Source: Oceanobacillus sp. CFH 90083 (lineage in GTDB: Bacteria > Bacillota > Bacilli > Bacillales > Amphibacillaceae). Taken from it: a DNA stretch of 64,000 nt. The stretch is from NCBI RefSeq assembly GCF_009389585.1, contig NZ_VIYG01000001.1, positions 124,001 to 188,000 of the forward strand, written 5' to 3'. The notes beneath the pieces are model-generated. The model had not been told where the DNA came from and made no database searches. It saw nothing but the letters and a program-made list of their open reading frames with translations. This document shows positions 26,379 to 34,671 of the stretch, piece by piece. The position numbers were made by a program, and so were the translations under genes. The number at the start of each line of letters is the position of its first letter. The stretch's first letter is position 1.

Positions 26379-27713
26379 TTATTCTACACAAGTAAAGTTC
26401 TTTATCCCATCGTAGGATAAGTCGTTTTTAACAATGTCCTGGTATGTTTCTCTGCGAACAACAAGATGATCCTGACCATCTTCCACAAAAACAACTGCAG
26501 GTTTTGGTAAACGGTTATAATGACTTGCCATAGAGTAATTGTAAGCTCCTGTTGAAAACACAGCAAGTATATCTTTATCTTTAATTTGCGGTACTGGCAG
26601 ATCCCAAATCAGCATATCCCCAGACTCACAACATTTTCCAGCGATGGAAACTTCCTTTTCCGGACTTGCCTTCGGACGATTTGCAATGACTGCATCATAC
26701 TTAGATTGGTATAGAGCTGGACGGATATTATCTGTCATACCGCCATCAACAGAATAATATTCTCTGACACCGGGAATGGTCTTGCTAGCTCCAATTGTGT
26801 ATAAAGTTATCCCTGCATCTCCCACAATAGAACGGCCTGGTTCAATCCAAATTTCCGGGAATTTCATCTTGTATTTATCACAATTTTCTTTCACGCTATC
26901 AATCATATCTTTCACGTATTCTGCTAACGGAAGCGGCTGGTCGTCTTCTGTATAACGAATTCCGAAACCTCCGCCTAAGTTTAAAATATCTGATTCAAAA
27001 TGATATTTTTGCTTCCACTCTTCTAATTTAGCAAATAGAATACCCGTTGCTGCACGGAAGCCGTCTGTTTCAAATATTTGTGAACCAATATGACAATGAA
27101 GGCCCTTTAATTGAATGCGGGGATGTCCCAGAACACTTTTTAAAGCAGCCTCCGCTTGCCCATTCTGCAGATTAAAGCCGAATTTAGAATCTTCATTTCC
27201 GGTCATAATATATTTATGTGTTTTCGATTCCACACCCGGTGTTACACGAAATAGCACATCCATTGTTTTTTCTTGTTTAATTAGCTCTTGCTCTAATAAA
27301 TCAATATCATGAAAGTTATCAATAACAATGCAGCCGATGTTATGTGTTACTGCCATCGCTATTTCTTTTTCACTTTTATTATTGCCATGCATATGAATTC
27401 TCTCAGTTGGAAAGTCCGCTTGAAGTGCAGTGTATAATTCACCTTCAGAAATTACGTCTAAGCATAAGCCTTCCTGTTTTGCCACCTGAAGCATTGCGAT
27501 TGTCGAAAACGCCTTGCTTGCATAGGCAACCCTGCCAGTAACTCCGGCATCACGAAAAGTTTGCACAAAAGCTCTGGCATGGTTCCGAATCATTTCCACG
27601 TCATAGACATATAAAGGTGTTCCGTATTTTTCAGCTAATTCAATGGTGTCGATACCACCAATTTCTAAATGTCCCTTTGTATTTACGTTAAAGGGGTGTG
27701 CATCAAGTATCAT
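26379..27713 (-). CDS. lysA: Diaminopimelate decarboxylase
   Basis: PLP enzyme that makes L-lysine from meso-diaminopimelate, the last step of lysine synthesis. The 444 residues comprise a TIM barrel with the PLP lysine in AYASKAFST, the LHCHIGSQIF motif, and the GGGFGIRY phosphate-binding loop, followed by a beta domain with SVDGGMTDNIRPALY and CCESGD. The location downstream of spoVAF is as in B. subtilis. No lysine riboswitch was noticed upstream; the upstream gap carries a repeat instead. Confidence 0.95.
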   Translation of the reverse strand: MILDAHPFNVNTKGHLEIGGIDTIELAEKYGTPLYVYDVEMIRNHARAFVQTFRDAGVTGRVAYASKAFSTIAMLQVAKQEGLCLDVISEGELYTALQADFPTERIHMHGNNKSEKEIAMAVTHNIGCIVIDNFHDIDLLEQELIKQEKTMDVLFRVTPGVESKTHKYIMTGNEDSKFGFNLQNGQAEAALKSVLGHPRIQLKGLHCHIGSQIFETDGFRAATGILFAKLEEWKQKYHFESDILNLGGGFGIRYTEDDQPLPLAEYVKDMIDSVKENCDKYKMKFPEIWIEPGRSIVGDAGITLYTIGASKTIPGVREYYSVDGGMTDNIRPALYQSKYDAVIANRPKASPEKEVSIAGKCCESGDMLIWDLPVPQIKDKDILAVFSTGAYNYSMASHYNRLPKPAVVFVEDGQDHLVVRRETYQDIVKNDLSYDGIKNFTCVE

Positions 27714-27817
27714 TCTTTTTCCCCCATTATTTCAAATAATAAAATACTTTATCATAATACAAGGAATAATGAAAGCCTGAATAAAGCTACAGCATCTAAA
27801 TTAACTGTATTTTATCT

Positions 27818-27890
27818 AAAGAAAACTTGGAAAACCAATTCTGAAAGGTGCAGGGCTGCCTTAGTTGGGACTGGGACTCCCATTACTCCT
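27818..27890. repeat. Modular intergenic repeat, copy 3 (modules C and A)
   Basis: AAAGAAAACTTGGAAAACC (27818-27836), GAAAGGTGCAGG and CCTTAGTTGGGACTGGGACT then CATTACTCC run in the same order as in copies 2 and 4. It fills most of the gap between lysA and spoVAF. Confidence 0.65.
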
Positions 27891-27927
27891 CAAATTCTTT
27901 AAACTTCTTCAGGCATCTGCTCCCCTT

Positions 27928-29400
27928 TTAAGGACGCCGGTAATTATTACGCGGGTGCACAATGCTTGGGCGGTGTTTTGTGTATGGAACCGGCATCCGG
28001 AATATAATATGTGTCATTGCTTTTAAATTAAAAGGAAGCAAAGGCCACATATAGGGTGTTCTTAGAGATCTGATCTGAATGATAAATAAAATATAAAGTG
28101 TAATCCCAATCATATATCCAGGTAATCCAAATAATCCTACAGCGACGACAAGCAAAATAGTAACCACTTTGTTGGCAACACTTAATTCATAGCTTGGTGT
28201 GACATAATTCCCGATTGCGCTCGTTGCAATATACAGAATAACCTCTGGTGAGAACAGTCCAACTTCAATAGCTATTTCTCCAATTAAAACAGCTGCAATT
28301 AACCCCATTGCTGTTGATAAGGGGGTCGGGGTATGAATTGCTGCCATTCTTAAAAATTCAATTCCCACAGCCGCAATGATAATCTGGACGGTTATAGGTA
28401 CATTTCCTTCATCATTCGGGCCGATAAAACTCAATTTGTCCGGCAGCAGGGATGGCTCAACAGCAAACAACAGCCACGTCGGCAATAGAAATAAAGCTGC
28501 TAACACAGCAAGAAACCGGATAAATCGGATACAAGTACCTATTGTCGGTACTTGCCGGTATTCCTCAGCATGCTGCAAATGATGAAAAAAAGTTGTGGGA
28601 ACAATGATTGCACTGGGAGAAGTATCAACAAAAATAATAACATGCCCTTCTAATAAGTGACTTGTTGCAACATCGGGCCTTTCTGTATATCGGACGAGCG
28701 GATAAATATTCCACTTTTTGACCATTAAAAATTCTTCCAATGATTTATCAGACATAGAAATGCCATCCACTTCGATTTTTTCAATCAAGTTTTTTAAATA
28801 CTTTACTAAATTAGGGTTTGCCACATCTTCAATGTAGGTGACGCAAACATCTGTTTTCGAGCGCTCCCCTACTTTTAGCATCTCGTTCCGCAAGCTTTCA
28901 TCACGCAGCCGTCTTCTGGTCAGTGCCGTGTTCTCTACAATATTTTCTGTATAACCATCCCTTGATCCACGAATGACTTTCTCTGTATCCGGTTCTTCAG
29001 GAGTTCTTCCCGGATAATTACGTACATCAATAATCTGTGCGTAATCCTTTCCATCAATAAATACAGCAATCAGACCACTTAGCACCTCATCAACAGCTTC
29101 ATCCATTGTGTTTACATGTGTTACTTGCTGGTGAATTAGTCTATTCTCAATGATTTCACCAATCTGATTGCTTTCTGATTCATTATCATTGATTTCAATT
29201 ATCACTTTTAAAATTTCTTGTATTACAGAGGTATCACATAAACCCGTTACATAGTAAAGCTGTAAGCGTCTGTTTAGGATGACTACTTCTCTGTAGCCTA
29301 AATCATATGATTTTTCCAGCCCTATTCTCTTTTTCATGTATGCATACGTATCTTCAATATGAGGAGAAATAGAAATCTTCTTTTCTTTATCTGTTTTCAT
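27928..29400 (-). CDS. spoVAF: Spore membrane protein SpoVAF
   Basis: GerA-type (A subunit-like) protein of the spore inner membrane; in B. subtilis it associates with germination complexes and acts with FigP as an ion-release amplifier early in germination. The 490 residues have a large soluble N-terminal half with GRTPEEPDTEKVIRGSRDG-like signature (GerA family), about five membrane segments between 300 and 460, and PTPLSTAMG. Length fits (B. subtilis 493). It normally ends the spoVA operon, but here the genes spoVAC to spoVAEA that should precede it are absent and a repeat lies upstream. Ribosome site AAGGTGAG. Confidence 0.92.
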   Translation of the reverse strand: MKTDKEKKISISPHIEDTYAYMKKRIGLEKSYDLGYREVVILNRRLQLYYVTGLCDTSVIQEILKVIIEINDNESESNQIGEIIENRLIHQQVTHVNTMDEAVDEVLSGLIAVFIDGKDYAQIIDVRNYPGRTPEEPDTEKVIRGSRDGYTENIVENTALTRRRLRDESLRNEMLKVGERSKTDVCVTYIEDVANPNLVKYLKNLIEKIEVDGISMSDKSLEEFLMVKKWNIYPLVRYTERPDVATSHLLEGHVIIFVDTSPSAIIVPTTFFHHLQHAEEYRQVPTIGTCIRFIRFLAVLAALFLLPTWLLFAVEPSLLPDKLSFIGPNDEGNVPITVQIIIAAVGIEFLRMAAIHTPTPLSTAMGLIAAVLIGEIAIEVGLFSPEVILYIATSAIGNYVTPSYELSVANKVVTILLVVAVGLFGLPGYMIGITLYILFIIQIRSLRTPYMWPLLPFNLKAMTHIIFRMPVPYTKHRPSIVHPRNNYRRP

Positions 29401-29466
29401 GTGCTCACCTTCTGTTTATAAGCTTCTATAATGAAAAGCAAAATTTAATAGCGTATCAGCCTCACC

Positions 29467-29543
29467 GTTTGCCAAGTTTTCGTTTCACCTCCGGCGGATA
29501 AAGAAAACTTGGCAAACCACGCCTTGGAAAGGCGCAGGATTGC
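29467..29543. repeat. Modular intergenic repeat, copy 4 (module C with 15-bp inverted repeat)
   Basis: GTTTGCCAAGTTTTC (29467-29481) is the exact inverse of GAAAACTTGGCAAAC (29503-29517). The right part AAAGAAAACTTGGCAAACC to GGAAAGGCGCAGG matches copies 2 and 3. It occupies the junction between spoVAB and spoVAF. ACATCGTGTC follows at about 29581, a motif shared in inverted form with the palindrome at 36036-36050. Confidence 0.65.
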
Positions 29544-29603
29544 TCGCCTTCGTTGCGCTTTCATCGATTAAATGACGGTTACATCGTGTCCTTTCACACT
29601 TTC

Positions 29604-30032
29604 TTAATGCACAAAATAAATCCATTGGAACAATGATCCAAACACCTTGCCAAGCATTAATGCCATCATAAATAAAACAACATAGCCTTCCATTCCTATC
29701 CTCCGCGAAAGAATGGGAAAAACATTTAATACCTCTGTTAATGCTGCCGCAAGCATTCCATTAAAAATGCCATGAAATAACCCCCATAAAATTAACGCGA
29801 AAATAGATTGTGATGTTGAAATAGGCGCAAATGAAAAATAAGCTCCGGCTAATAGCCCGATAATTACTGCAGCCGCGTAAATTTTTATATATTTTTCTGT
29901 TTTGCTTAATTGAATCAGCCTTGGAATGATTCCTAATACCGTAATAAAAGCAACAAATCCCGCACCAACAGCAACACCGCCACTGAAGCCAATAAAAATT
30001 TGCAGGGTATTAAGAAGGATTTCCCGGATCAT
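29604..30032 (-). CDS. spoVAB: Stage V sporulation protein SpoVAB
   Basis: Small membrane protein of the spoVA group, required for dipicolinic acid uptake into spores. The 142 residues (B. subtilis 141) have four or five membrane segments; GFVAFITVLGIIPRLIQL and LAAALTEVLNVFPILSRRIG are strong family signatures. It overlaps the end of spoVAA by 23 bases. In B. subtilis spoVAC follows; here the next gene in the same direction, 200 bases away and beyond a repeat, is spoVAF. Confidence 0.92.
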   Translation of the reverse strand: MIREILLNTLQIFIGFSGGVAVGAGFVAFITVLGIIPRLIQLSKTEKYIKIYAAAVIIGLLAGAYFSFAPISTSQSIFALILWGLFHGIFNGMLAAALTEVLNVFPILSRRIGMEGYVVLFMMALMLGKVFGSLFQWIYFVH

Positions 30033-30627
30033 TCATTTCATTTTCCATCGTATTAATGTACTGCTGTAAATCCTGCTGGTAATTAAAGATCTCTACTTCT
30101 AACGGGCTCGGCTCTTCATTAAATCGTTTTTTAAACCAATGATTGAAAAAAAGAATTGTTCCTACCCCAAGACCTAAAGAATAAGGAATTTGAATCCATA
30201 GAGGGTACTTGTTTTCGACCCCAGTCAGGATAAAATGCAGTTTTTGCTGGACGGGCTGCATACTTACATCATAATGAAAATTCATAATCGTCATTGCTGA
30301 TCCAACAAACAGGAGCAACCAGACAAACGTAATAATCACTGGATGTGTCGGCTTTTTATGCGGTTCAATTTGTATAAGGGTCTGCTCTGATCCAAGCAGC
30401 TGAAATTCAATATTTGAGTACTCTTTTGTAAGGTGGTCAATCACTAAAAAGCTGTCAATCACTAAAATATTTTTATCCTTTTTAGATAAGCGGTAAATCG
30501 GTGTGTTTTCCAGTATTTCTTTCTTCTTGGTATGTGTGGATATATGAGCAATATCTTTCAGCTTCAGCTCTTGCCATTTTTCAAGGATTACTTTTTTCCG
30601 CATTCTTATATAAACAAGCTCGGTCAT
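30010..30627 (-). CDS. spoVAA: Stage V sporulation protein SpoVAA
   Basis: First protein of the spoVA operon. The 205 residues (B. subtilis 206) have a soluble N-terminal part of about 115 residues and two membrane segments (about 99-116 and 145-161), with a C-terminal cytoplasmic or core-facing tail. It lies downstream of sigF, as in B. subtilis. A possible forespore sigma-G promoter is visible on the minus strand (GAAAT at 30708-30712, CATAATT at 30684-30690, spacing 17), at low confidence. The longest start is kept; no Shine-Dalgarno decides it. Confidence 0.88.
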   Translation of the reverse strand: MTELVYIRMRKKVILEKWQELKLKDIAHISTHTKKKEILENTPIYRLSKKDKNILVIDSFLVIDHLTKEYSNIEFQLLGSEQTLIQIEPHKKPTHPVIITFVWLLLFVGSAMTIMNFHYDVSMQPVQQKLHFILTGVENKYPLWIQIPYSLGLGVGTILFFNHWFKKRFNEEPSPLEVEIFNYQQDLQQYINTMENEMNDPGNPS

Positions 30628-30756
30628 ACCATCACACCCTTATCTTCATTTCCTTAACAGATAGTATTTGTTAAAGGTAAGCAAATTATGAGCTCTAAAT
30701 ACAATTCATTTCGTTAACAACTTAATCTATTGTGGACTTATTCTTTTCTTAACATG

Positions 30757-30793
30757 AAAAAAAGCTTATCTGTGCTATTTACACAAATAAGCT
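30757..30793 (-). terminator. Terminator downstream of sigF
   Basis: AGCTTATCTGTG (30763-30774) pairs, with one mismatch, with CACAAATAAGCT (30782-30793). On the minus strand it is followed by a T-run. Confidence 0.82.
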
Positions 30794-30799
30794 CGGATT

Positions 30800-31552
30800 T
30801 TATCCTGCATCCATACTTTTCTTCATATCTTCTAATATCTTTTTCTCCAGTCTGGAGACCTGCACTTGAGAAATTCCAAGTCTTTCTGCTACTTCTGTCT
30901 GTGTCTGATCCTTATAATAGCGTAAGTAAATAATTAATCTTTCCCGCTCGGTAAGGGAACGGACAGCTTCCTGAATGGATAATTTTTCAAACCACCTGGA
31001 ATCCTGTTCTGCAATTTGATCTAATAAAGTAATGGAATCACCATCACTTTCATAGACGGTTTCATGAATGGATTGAGGTGATTTTGCAGCCTCTTGTGCA
31101 TGGACAATTTCTTCCGGATCCAGCTCCAGTGCTTCTGCTAATTCATTAATCGATGGAGAACGACCTAAATCTTTCGCCATTTCTTCTCGTTTACGGCGAA
31201 TTTTATTCCCCATCTCCTTTAAAGACCGGCTTACCTTTACACTGCCGTCATCACGAATGAAACGCTGTATTTCACCAATAATCATAGGCACAGCATAGGT
31301 AGAAAATTTCACATTGTAGGACAAATCAAATTTATCCACTGCTTTGATTAACCCAATACTTCCAATTTGAAATAAGTCATCAGGATCATAACCCCGATTG
31401 ACAAACCGCTGCACGACAGACCAGACAAGCCGGACATTACGGCGGATAAGCTCTTCCCTTGCTTCGTTATCACCTGATTGGCTTAATCGAATCATTTTCT
31501 TTACCTGTTCATTGGAAAGCTGCTCTCTTTCCTCCGTTTTATGAATATTCAC
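30800..31552 (-). CDS. sigF: Forespore sigma factor SigF
   Basis: First compartment-specific sigma factor of the forespore. The 250 residues show region 2 (DLFQIGSIGLIKAVDKFD; KFSTYAVPMIIGEIQRFIRDDG), region 3 (SRSLKEMGNKIRRKREEM) and region 4 (TQTEVAERLGISQVQVSRLEKKIL). The start codon is GTG with AGGG about 9 bases upstream. Third gene of spoIIAA-spoIIAB-sigF, 10 bases after spoIIAB. Held inactive by SpoIIAB until septation. Confidence 0.96.
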   Translation of the reverse strand: MNIHKTEEREQLSNEQVKKMIRLSQSGDNEAREELIRRNVRLVWSVVQRFVNRGYDPDDLFQIGSIGLIKAVDKFDLSYNVKFSTYAVPMIIGEIQRFIRDDGSVKVSRSLKEMGNKIRRKREEMAKDLGRSPSINELAEALELDPEEIVHAQEAAKSPQSIHETVYESDGDSITLLDQIAEQDSRWFEKLSIQEAVRSLTERERLIIYLRYYKDQTQTEVAERLGISQVQVSRLEKKILEDMKKSMDAG

Positions 31553-31562
31553 GTCAGATGCC

Positions 31563-32003
31563 CTAATTATAGACCGTTTTTGATTTTGATAATTGCTTCT
31601 TCATATAAACGGAAGTCCCTTTTTCAGGAGCAGAAATGACTTCCACGGTATCCATGAAATTTTCAATAATCGTAAAACCCATGCCGGATCGTTCCATTTC
31701 TGGTTTTGATGTAAATAAAGGTTCCCTTGCTTCATCCACATTTATAATACCTTGTCCCTCATCACGAATGGTCAATTCGATTTCCCCGTCATACAGGACA
31801 CAATCAATATATACCTTGTGATGCGGCTCGCTTCCATAGCCATGGATAATGGCATTGGTCACCGCCTCAGAGACAACCGTTTTAATTTCTGTTAATTCCT
31901 CCATTGTCGGGTCCAGCTGTGTGACAAAGGATGCAACGGCAACTCTGGCAAAAGCCTCGTTTTCACTTATGCTTGAAAAAGAAAATGACATTTCATTCCT
32001 CAT
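31563..32003 (-). CDS. spoIIAB: Anti-sigma F factor and kinase SpoIIAB
   Basis: Binds and inhibits SigF and phosphorylates the antagonist SpoIIAA. The 146 residues have the GHKL ATPase fold: N-box [18 protein letters not shown] (G1) and [12 protein letters not shown] (G2). Its start overlaps the spoIIAA stop (ATGA), so translation is coupled and the partners are made in fixed ratio. Length equals the B. subtilis protein. Confidence 0.96.
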   Translation of the reverse strand: MRNEMSFSFSSISENEAFARVAVASFVTQLDPTMEELTEIKTVVSEAVTNAIIHGYGSEPHHKVYIDCVLYDGEIELTIRDEGQGIINVDEAREPLFTSKPEMERSGMGFTIIENFMDTVEVISAPEKGTSVYMKKQLSKSKTVYN

Positions 32004-32353
32004 GATGTCACCCCCAAGCCTTGAAGTGCACGATCTTCATTTTCTTCTAAACGGATAATCTTGAAAAATCCCGACATATCAAAAAGTCGGTGCAGGGAAG
32101 GAGCTACAGAACAAAGAACCATTTCTCCCCCTAATTGCACAATCTCTTTATAACGTCCTAAAACAACTCCTAATCCAGAGCTGTCCATGAAGCTTACTCC
32201 CTTCAAATTTAAGATGATATGTTTAATGGAATGCAGATAAATCCAATCCTTCCACGTATCTCTTAATCCTTCTGCTTCATGATGATCCAATTCACCTTCC
32301 ATACGTACAATCAGCACATCGCCTCTTACTTCAAATTCAGTTTGTAATCCCAT
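32000..32353 (-). CDS. spoIIAA: Anti-anti-sigma factor SpoIIAA
   Basis: STAS-domain protein that, when unphosphorylated, frees SigF from SpoIIAB. The 117 residues (same as B. subtilis) include FMDSSGLGV with the phosphorylated serine at about Ser58, and [12 protein letters not shown] near the end. An in-frame TTG lies two codons upstream (32359), but the ATG at 32353 has GGAGG 10 bases upstream and matches the usual length. Preceded by a sigma-H-type promoter (32478-32507) and by a long hairpin in the leader. Confidence 0.95.
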   Translation of the reverse strand: MGLQTEFEVRGDVLIVRMEGELDHHEAEGLRDTWKDWIYLHSIKHIILNLKGVSFMDSSGLGVVLGRYKEIVQLGGEMVLCSVAPSLHRLFDMSGFFKIIRLEENEDRALQGLGVTS

Positions 32354-32408
32354 GTGCAATGCTCCTCCTCTTTGTTGTGAAATAGTTATCCTTTTTGCTT
32401 AAAGTATC

Positions 32409-32465
32409 TGTTCAAAAAACCCGAAAAAATTTTCCCTATATCCATTTTGACGGGTCTTTTGAACA
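32409..32465. repeat. Inverted-repeat element in the spoIIA leader
   Basis: The 15-base arm TGTTCAAAAAACCCG (32409-32423) pairs with CGGGTCTTTTGAACA (32451-32465), with a single G-U type mismatch and a 27-base loop. On the minus (transcribed) strand the inner part reads CGGG then TTTTTT, like an intrinsic terminator. The ends match those of the element at 24911-25002. Confidence 0.75.
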
Positions 32466-32477
32466 TCCTTATATAAG

Positions 32478-32507
32478 GGATTCTCTAAACAAATATCTAT
32501 TTCCTGC
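32478..32507 (-). promoter_or_regulatory. Sigma-H promoter of spoIIAA-spoIIAB-sigF
   Basis: On the minus strand GCAGGAAAT (32499-32507) fits the sigma-H -35 pattern RNAGGAWWW. AGAGAATCC (32478-32486) has the -10 core GAAT. The spacer is 12 bases. The B. subtilis spoIIA operon is known to start from a sigma-H promoter here. Confidence 0.72.
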
Positions 32508-32535
32508 CACTCGACAAAAGAAGTGGAAATACGTG

Positions 32536-33714
32536 TTAATCTTCTGCTTTCACCATTTTTTGCAAGGTTCGTTTGGTTAATTCCAGAATAGAAGCCTCTG
32601 TAATATCTTCTTTTACAATAAGCGGAGTAGTATATACAGGTTCATTATTCTCTTTCACAGTGAGCTCGCCGACAATTGTGCCTTCTTTTACAGGAAAATC
32701 CCATTCCTCTTGAATAGAAACCTCCGTTGTAACAGCAGGCTCCTCTTCTCCTTTTTTATGCAGAGTGTGAACACCCTGCTCTGTTACAATATCAAAATGA
32801 TACGGCTCTGCTTTTATTTTGTTCAGTTGCGTTATCGTCTCTTCTTTAGCAAAAAGCTGTTTTGTATGATAACTTTGGAAGCCATAGTCCAGTAATCCGG
32901 ATACCATTTTATTTCTTTCCTTAGGTGTTTCAGCTCCCATAACAACAGCAATCACCCGCATATCATCCCGTTTGGCCGTAGCTGTCAAACAATACTTTGC
33001 TTCATTGGTATAGCCTGTTTTCATACCATCTGCACCTGGATAGGAACGAATCAGCTTATTTGTATTTACAAGCCAAAACTCATTCTCTTCTCCCTGTCGT
33101 AAGTAATCTTCATAGATGGAAGTATAGCTTGTAATATCTTCATATTTTAATAATTCTCTTGTCATTACTGCCATATCATAAGCGCTGCTGTAATGATTAG
33201 CTGCAGGAAGCCCCGTGGTATTCATAAAATGTGTATTCTTTAGGTCCAATTCCTCCGCTTTTTCATTCATTGCTCTGACAAATTCTTCTTCTGTTCCTGC
33301 AATCGTTTCTGCCATGGCAACACTGGCATCATTTCCAGAAGCAATCGCTATTCCCTTGATTAAATCATCTACAGACATTTCTTCCCCGGCTTCTAAAAAT
33401 ACCTGGGAGCCTCCCATCGAAGCAGCGTATTCACTTACAACAACGATTTCCTCCTTAGAGATATCTCCTTTTTCTAAAGCTTCCATAATGAGCAGCAAGG
33501 TCATTATTTTTGTCATACTGGCCGGGGGCAATTGTTCATGTGCATCTTTATCAAATAATACTGCACCTGTATTTTGTTCTATTAAAATACCTGATAAAGC
33601 ATCCTCCGCTAAGTCCCGGCCTTCTTCACCTTCCTCGTTTGCCAAAACAATGGAGTAGTTGAAAAACATCATTCCAATAAATAATCCAATCACGAATAAA
33701 ATTCGTCGCTTCAT
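32536..33714 (-). CDS. dacF: Sporulation D-Ala-D-Ala carboxypeptidase DacF
   Basis: Forespore penicillin-binding protein that, with DacB, controls cortex cross-linking. The 392 residues (B. subtilis 389) have a signal peptide (about 1-25), active serine motif SMTK (Ser66-Lys69), SGNDASVA, and KTGYTNEA, plus the C-terminal beta-rich PBP5-like domain (about 300-392). The frame could begin 5 codons earlier; the ATG at 33714 has GGAGGG 7 bases upstream. Directly upstream of the spoIIA genes, so its transcript can read through into spoIIAA. A good sigma-F promoter precedes it. Confidence 0.93.
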   Translation of the reverse strand: MKRRILFVIGLFIGMMFFNYSIVLANEEGEEGRDLAEDALSGILIEQNTGAVLFDKDAHEQLPPASMTKIMTLLLIMEALEKGDISKEEIVVVSEYAASMGGSQVFLEAGEEMSVDDLIKGIAIASGNDASVAMAETIAGTEEEFVRAMNEKAEELDLKNTHFMNTTGLPAANHYSSAYDMAVMTRELLKYEDITSYTSIYEDYLRQGEENEFWLVNTNKLIRSYPGADGMKTGYTNEAKYCLTATAKRDDMRVIAVVMGAETPKERNKMVSGLLDYGFQSYHTKQLFAKEETITQLNKIKAEPYHFDIVTEQGVHTLHKKGEEEPAVTTEVSIQEEWDFPVKEGTIVGELTVKENNEPVYTTPLIVKEDITEASILELTKRTLQKMVKAED

Positions 33715-33745
33715 ACTGCTTCCCTCCAAATTACAATAATACTTT

Positions 33746-33775
33746 TAGGGTTTCCATATAGAGCAGATTTCATAC
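33746..33775 (-). promoter_or_regulatory. Sigma-F (or sigma-G) promoter of dacF
   Basis: On the minus strand GTATG (33771-33775), a 15-base spacer, and GGAAACCCTA (33746-33755) match the sigma-F pattern GYWTA-15-GGNRANAMTR at nearly every position. It lies about 30 bases before the dacF ATG. Sigma-F control of the distal dacF-spoIIA promoter is known in B. subtilis. Confidence 0.75.
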
Positions 33776-33868
33776 TATTTTTTAGGAAGTAAAAGCATCT
33801 TTTTTGTTGTTTTAGCGCCTCTCATTTATACTAGGAATTAAATTGGAAAAATGAAGGGAGATCTGGAA

Positions 33869-34591
33869 TTGAGTCAAAGTCTAAGTGGTAAAATTGCTTA
33901 TATAACAGGTGGAAACAGTGGAATTGGCAAAGCAGCTGCTCACCAATTTGCAAAAGAAGGCATTCATCTTGGTTTAATTGCCAGAAATCAGGAAAGGCTT
34001 GAGAAAGTCCAACAAGAATTAGAGGTGTATGATATCGATGTAGTTACCTTCAGTGCGGATATTTCCAAGCATGATCAAGTAAAAGCTGCTGTCCAGACAT
34101 TTGAACAGCAATTAGGAACAGCAGATATATTAATTAATAATGCAGCAATCAGTGCCTACGGCGACTTTCAGGATATGGCTGAAGAAGTCTGGAAGCATAT
34201 TTTTGAAGTGAATGTTTTTGGAACATATCATGTCTTAAAAGAAGTTCTGCCACACTTTGTTAACAAACAAAAAGGGGATATTATTACGATTTCTTCAAGC
34301 AATGGATTAAAAGCAACTGCAGGTTCGACAGCCTACAGCGCATCCAAATTTGCGATTCAGGGCATGTCAGAAGCACTGATGCAGGAGGTTCGCAGAGAAA
34401 ATATACGCGTATTTACGATGAACCCCAGCTTAGTTGCAACAGAGTTAGCTTTTGGTGACGAATTAGAAGAAAAAAATGAAGATAAGTATATGCAGCCGGA
34501 GGATATTGCGGAATATATGGTAGCGCAATTAAAATTAAATCAGCGCATCTTTATTAAGCAATCCTCACAATGGGCAACCAATCCATTTTAA
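33869..34591 (+). CDS. Short-chain dehydrogenase/reductase (FabG-like)
   Basis: NAD(P)-dependent oxidoreductase, substrate unknown. The 240 residues have the nucleotide-binding TGGNSGIG at 13-20, NNAAIS, the catalytic serine in TISSSNG and YSASK with the catalytic Tyr-Lys. An ATG lies 6 codons upstream (33851) but has no ribosome site. The TTG at 33869 has GGAG 8 bases upstream and gives the family start MSQSLSGK, so it is preferred. Single gene, transcribed opposite to its neighbours, with its own terminator. It has no counterpart in this place in B. subtilis, so it was inserted or the region rearranged. Confidence 0.85.
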   Translation: MSQSLSGKIAYITGGNSGIGKAAAHQFAKEGIHLGLIARNQERLEKVQQELEVYDIDVVTFSADISKHDQVKAAVQTFEQQLGTADILINNAAISAYGDFQDMAEEVWKHIFEVNVFGTYHVLKEVLPHFVNKQKGDIITISSSNGLKATAGSTAYSASKFAIQGMSEALMQEVRRENIRVFTMNPSLVATELAFGDELEEKNEDKYMQPEDIAEYMVAQLKLNQRIFIKQSSQWATNPF

Positions 34592-34599
34592 TGGTAAGA

Positions 34600-34645
34600 A
34601 AAGAGCTTAGAAACCCTGCTACAGTGATTTCTAAAGCTCTTTTTT
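34600..34645. terminator. Terminator between the SDR gene and pdp
   Basis: AAGAGCTTAGAAA (34601 on) pairs with TTTCTAAAGCTCTT (from 34628) with one bulge and a T-run on the plus side. It serves the SDR gene and probably the converging pdp. Confidence 0.8.
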
Positions 34646-34671
34646 AAACCGCCCTGTTTTAAATGCCATTC

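Noticed and set aside
33215-33658. 147-codon plus-strand frame opposite dacF
   Set aside because: Antisense shadow; Ser- and Ala-rich composition reflects the codons of dacF.
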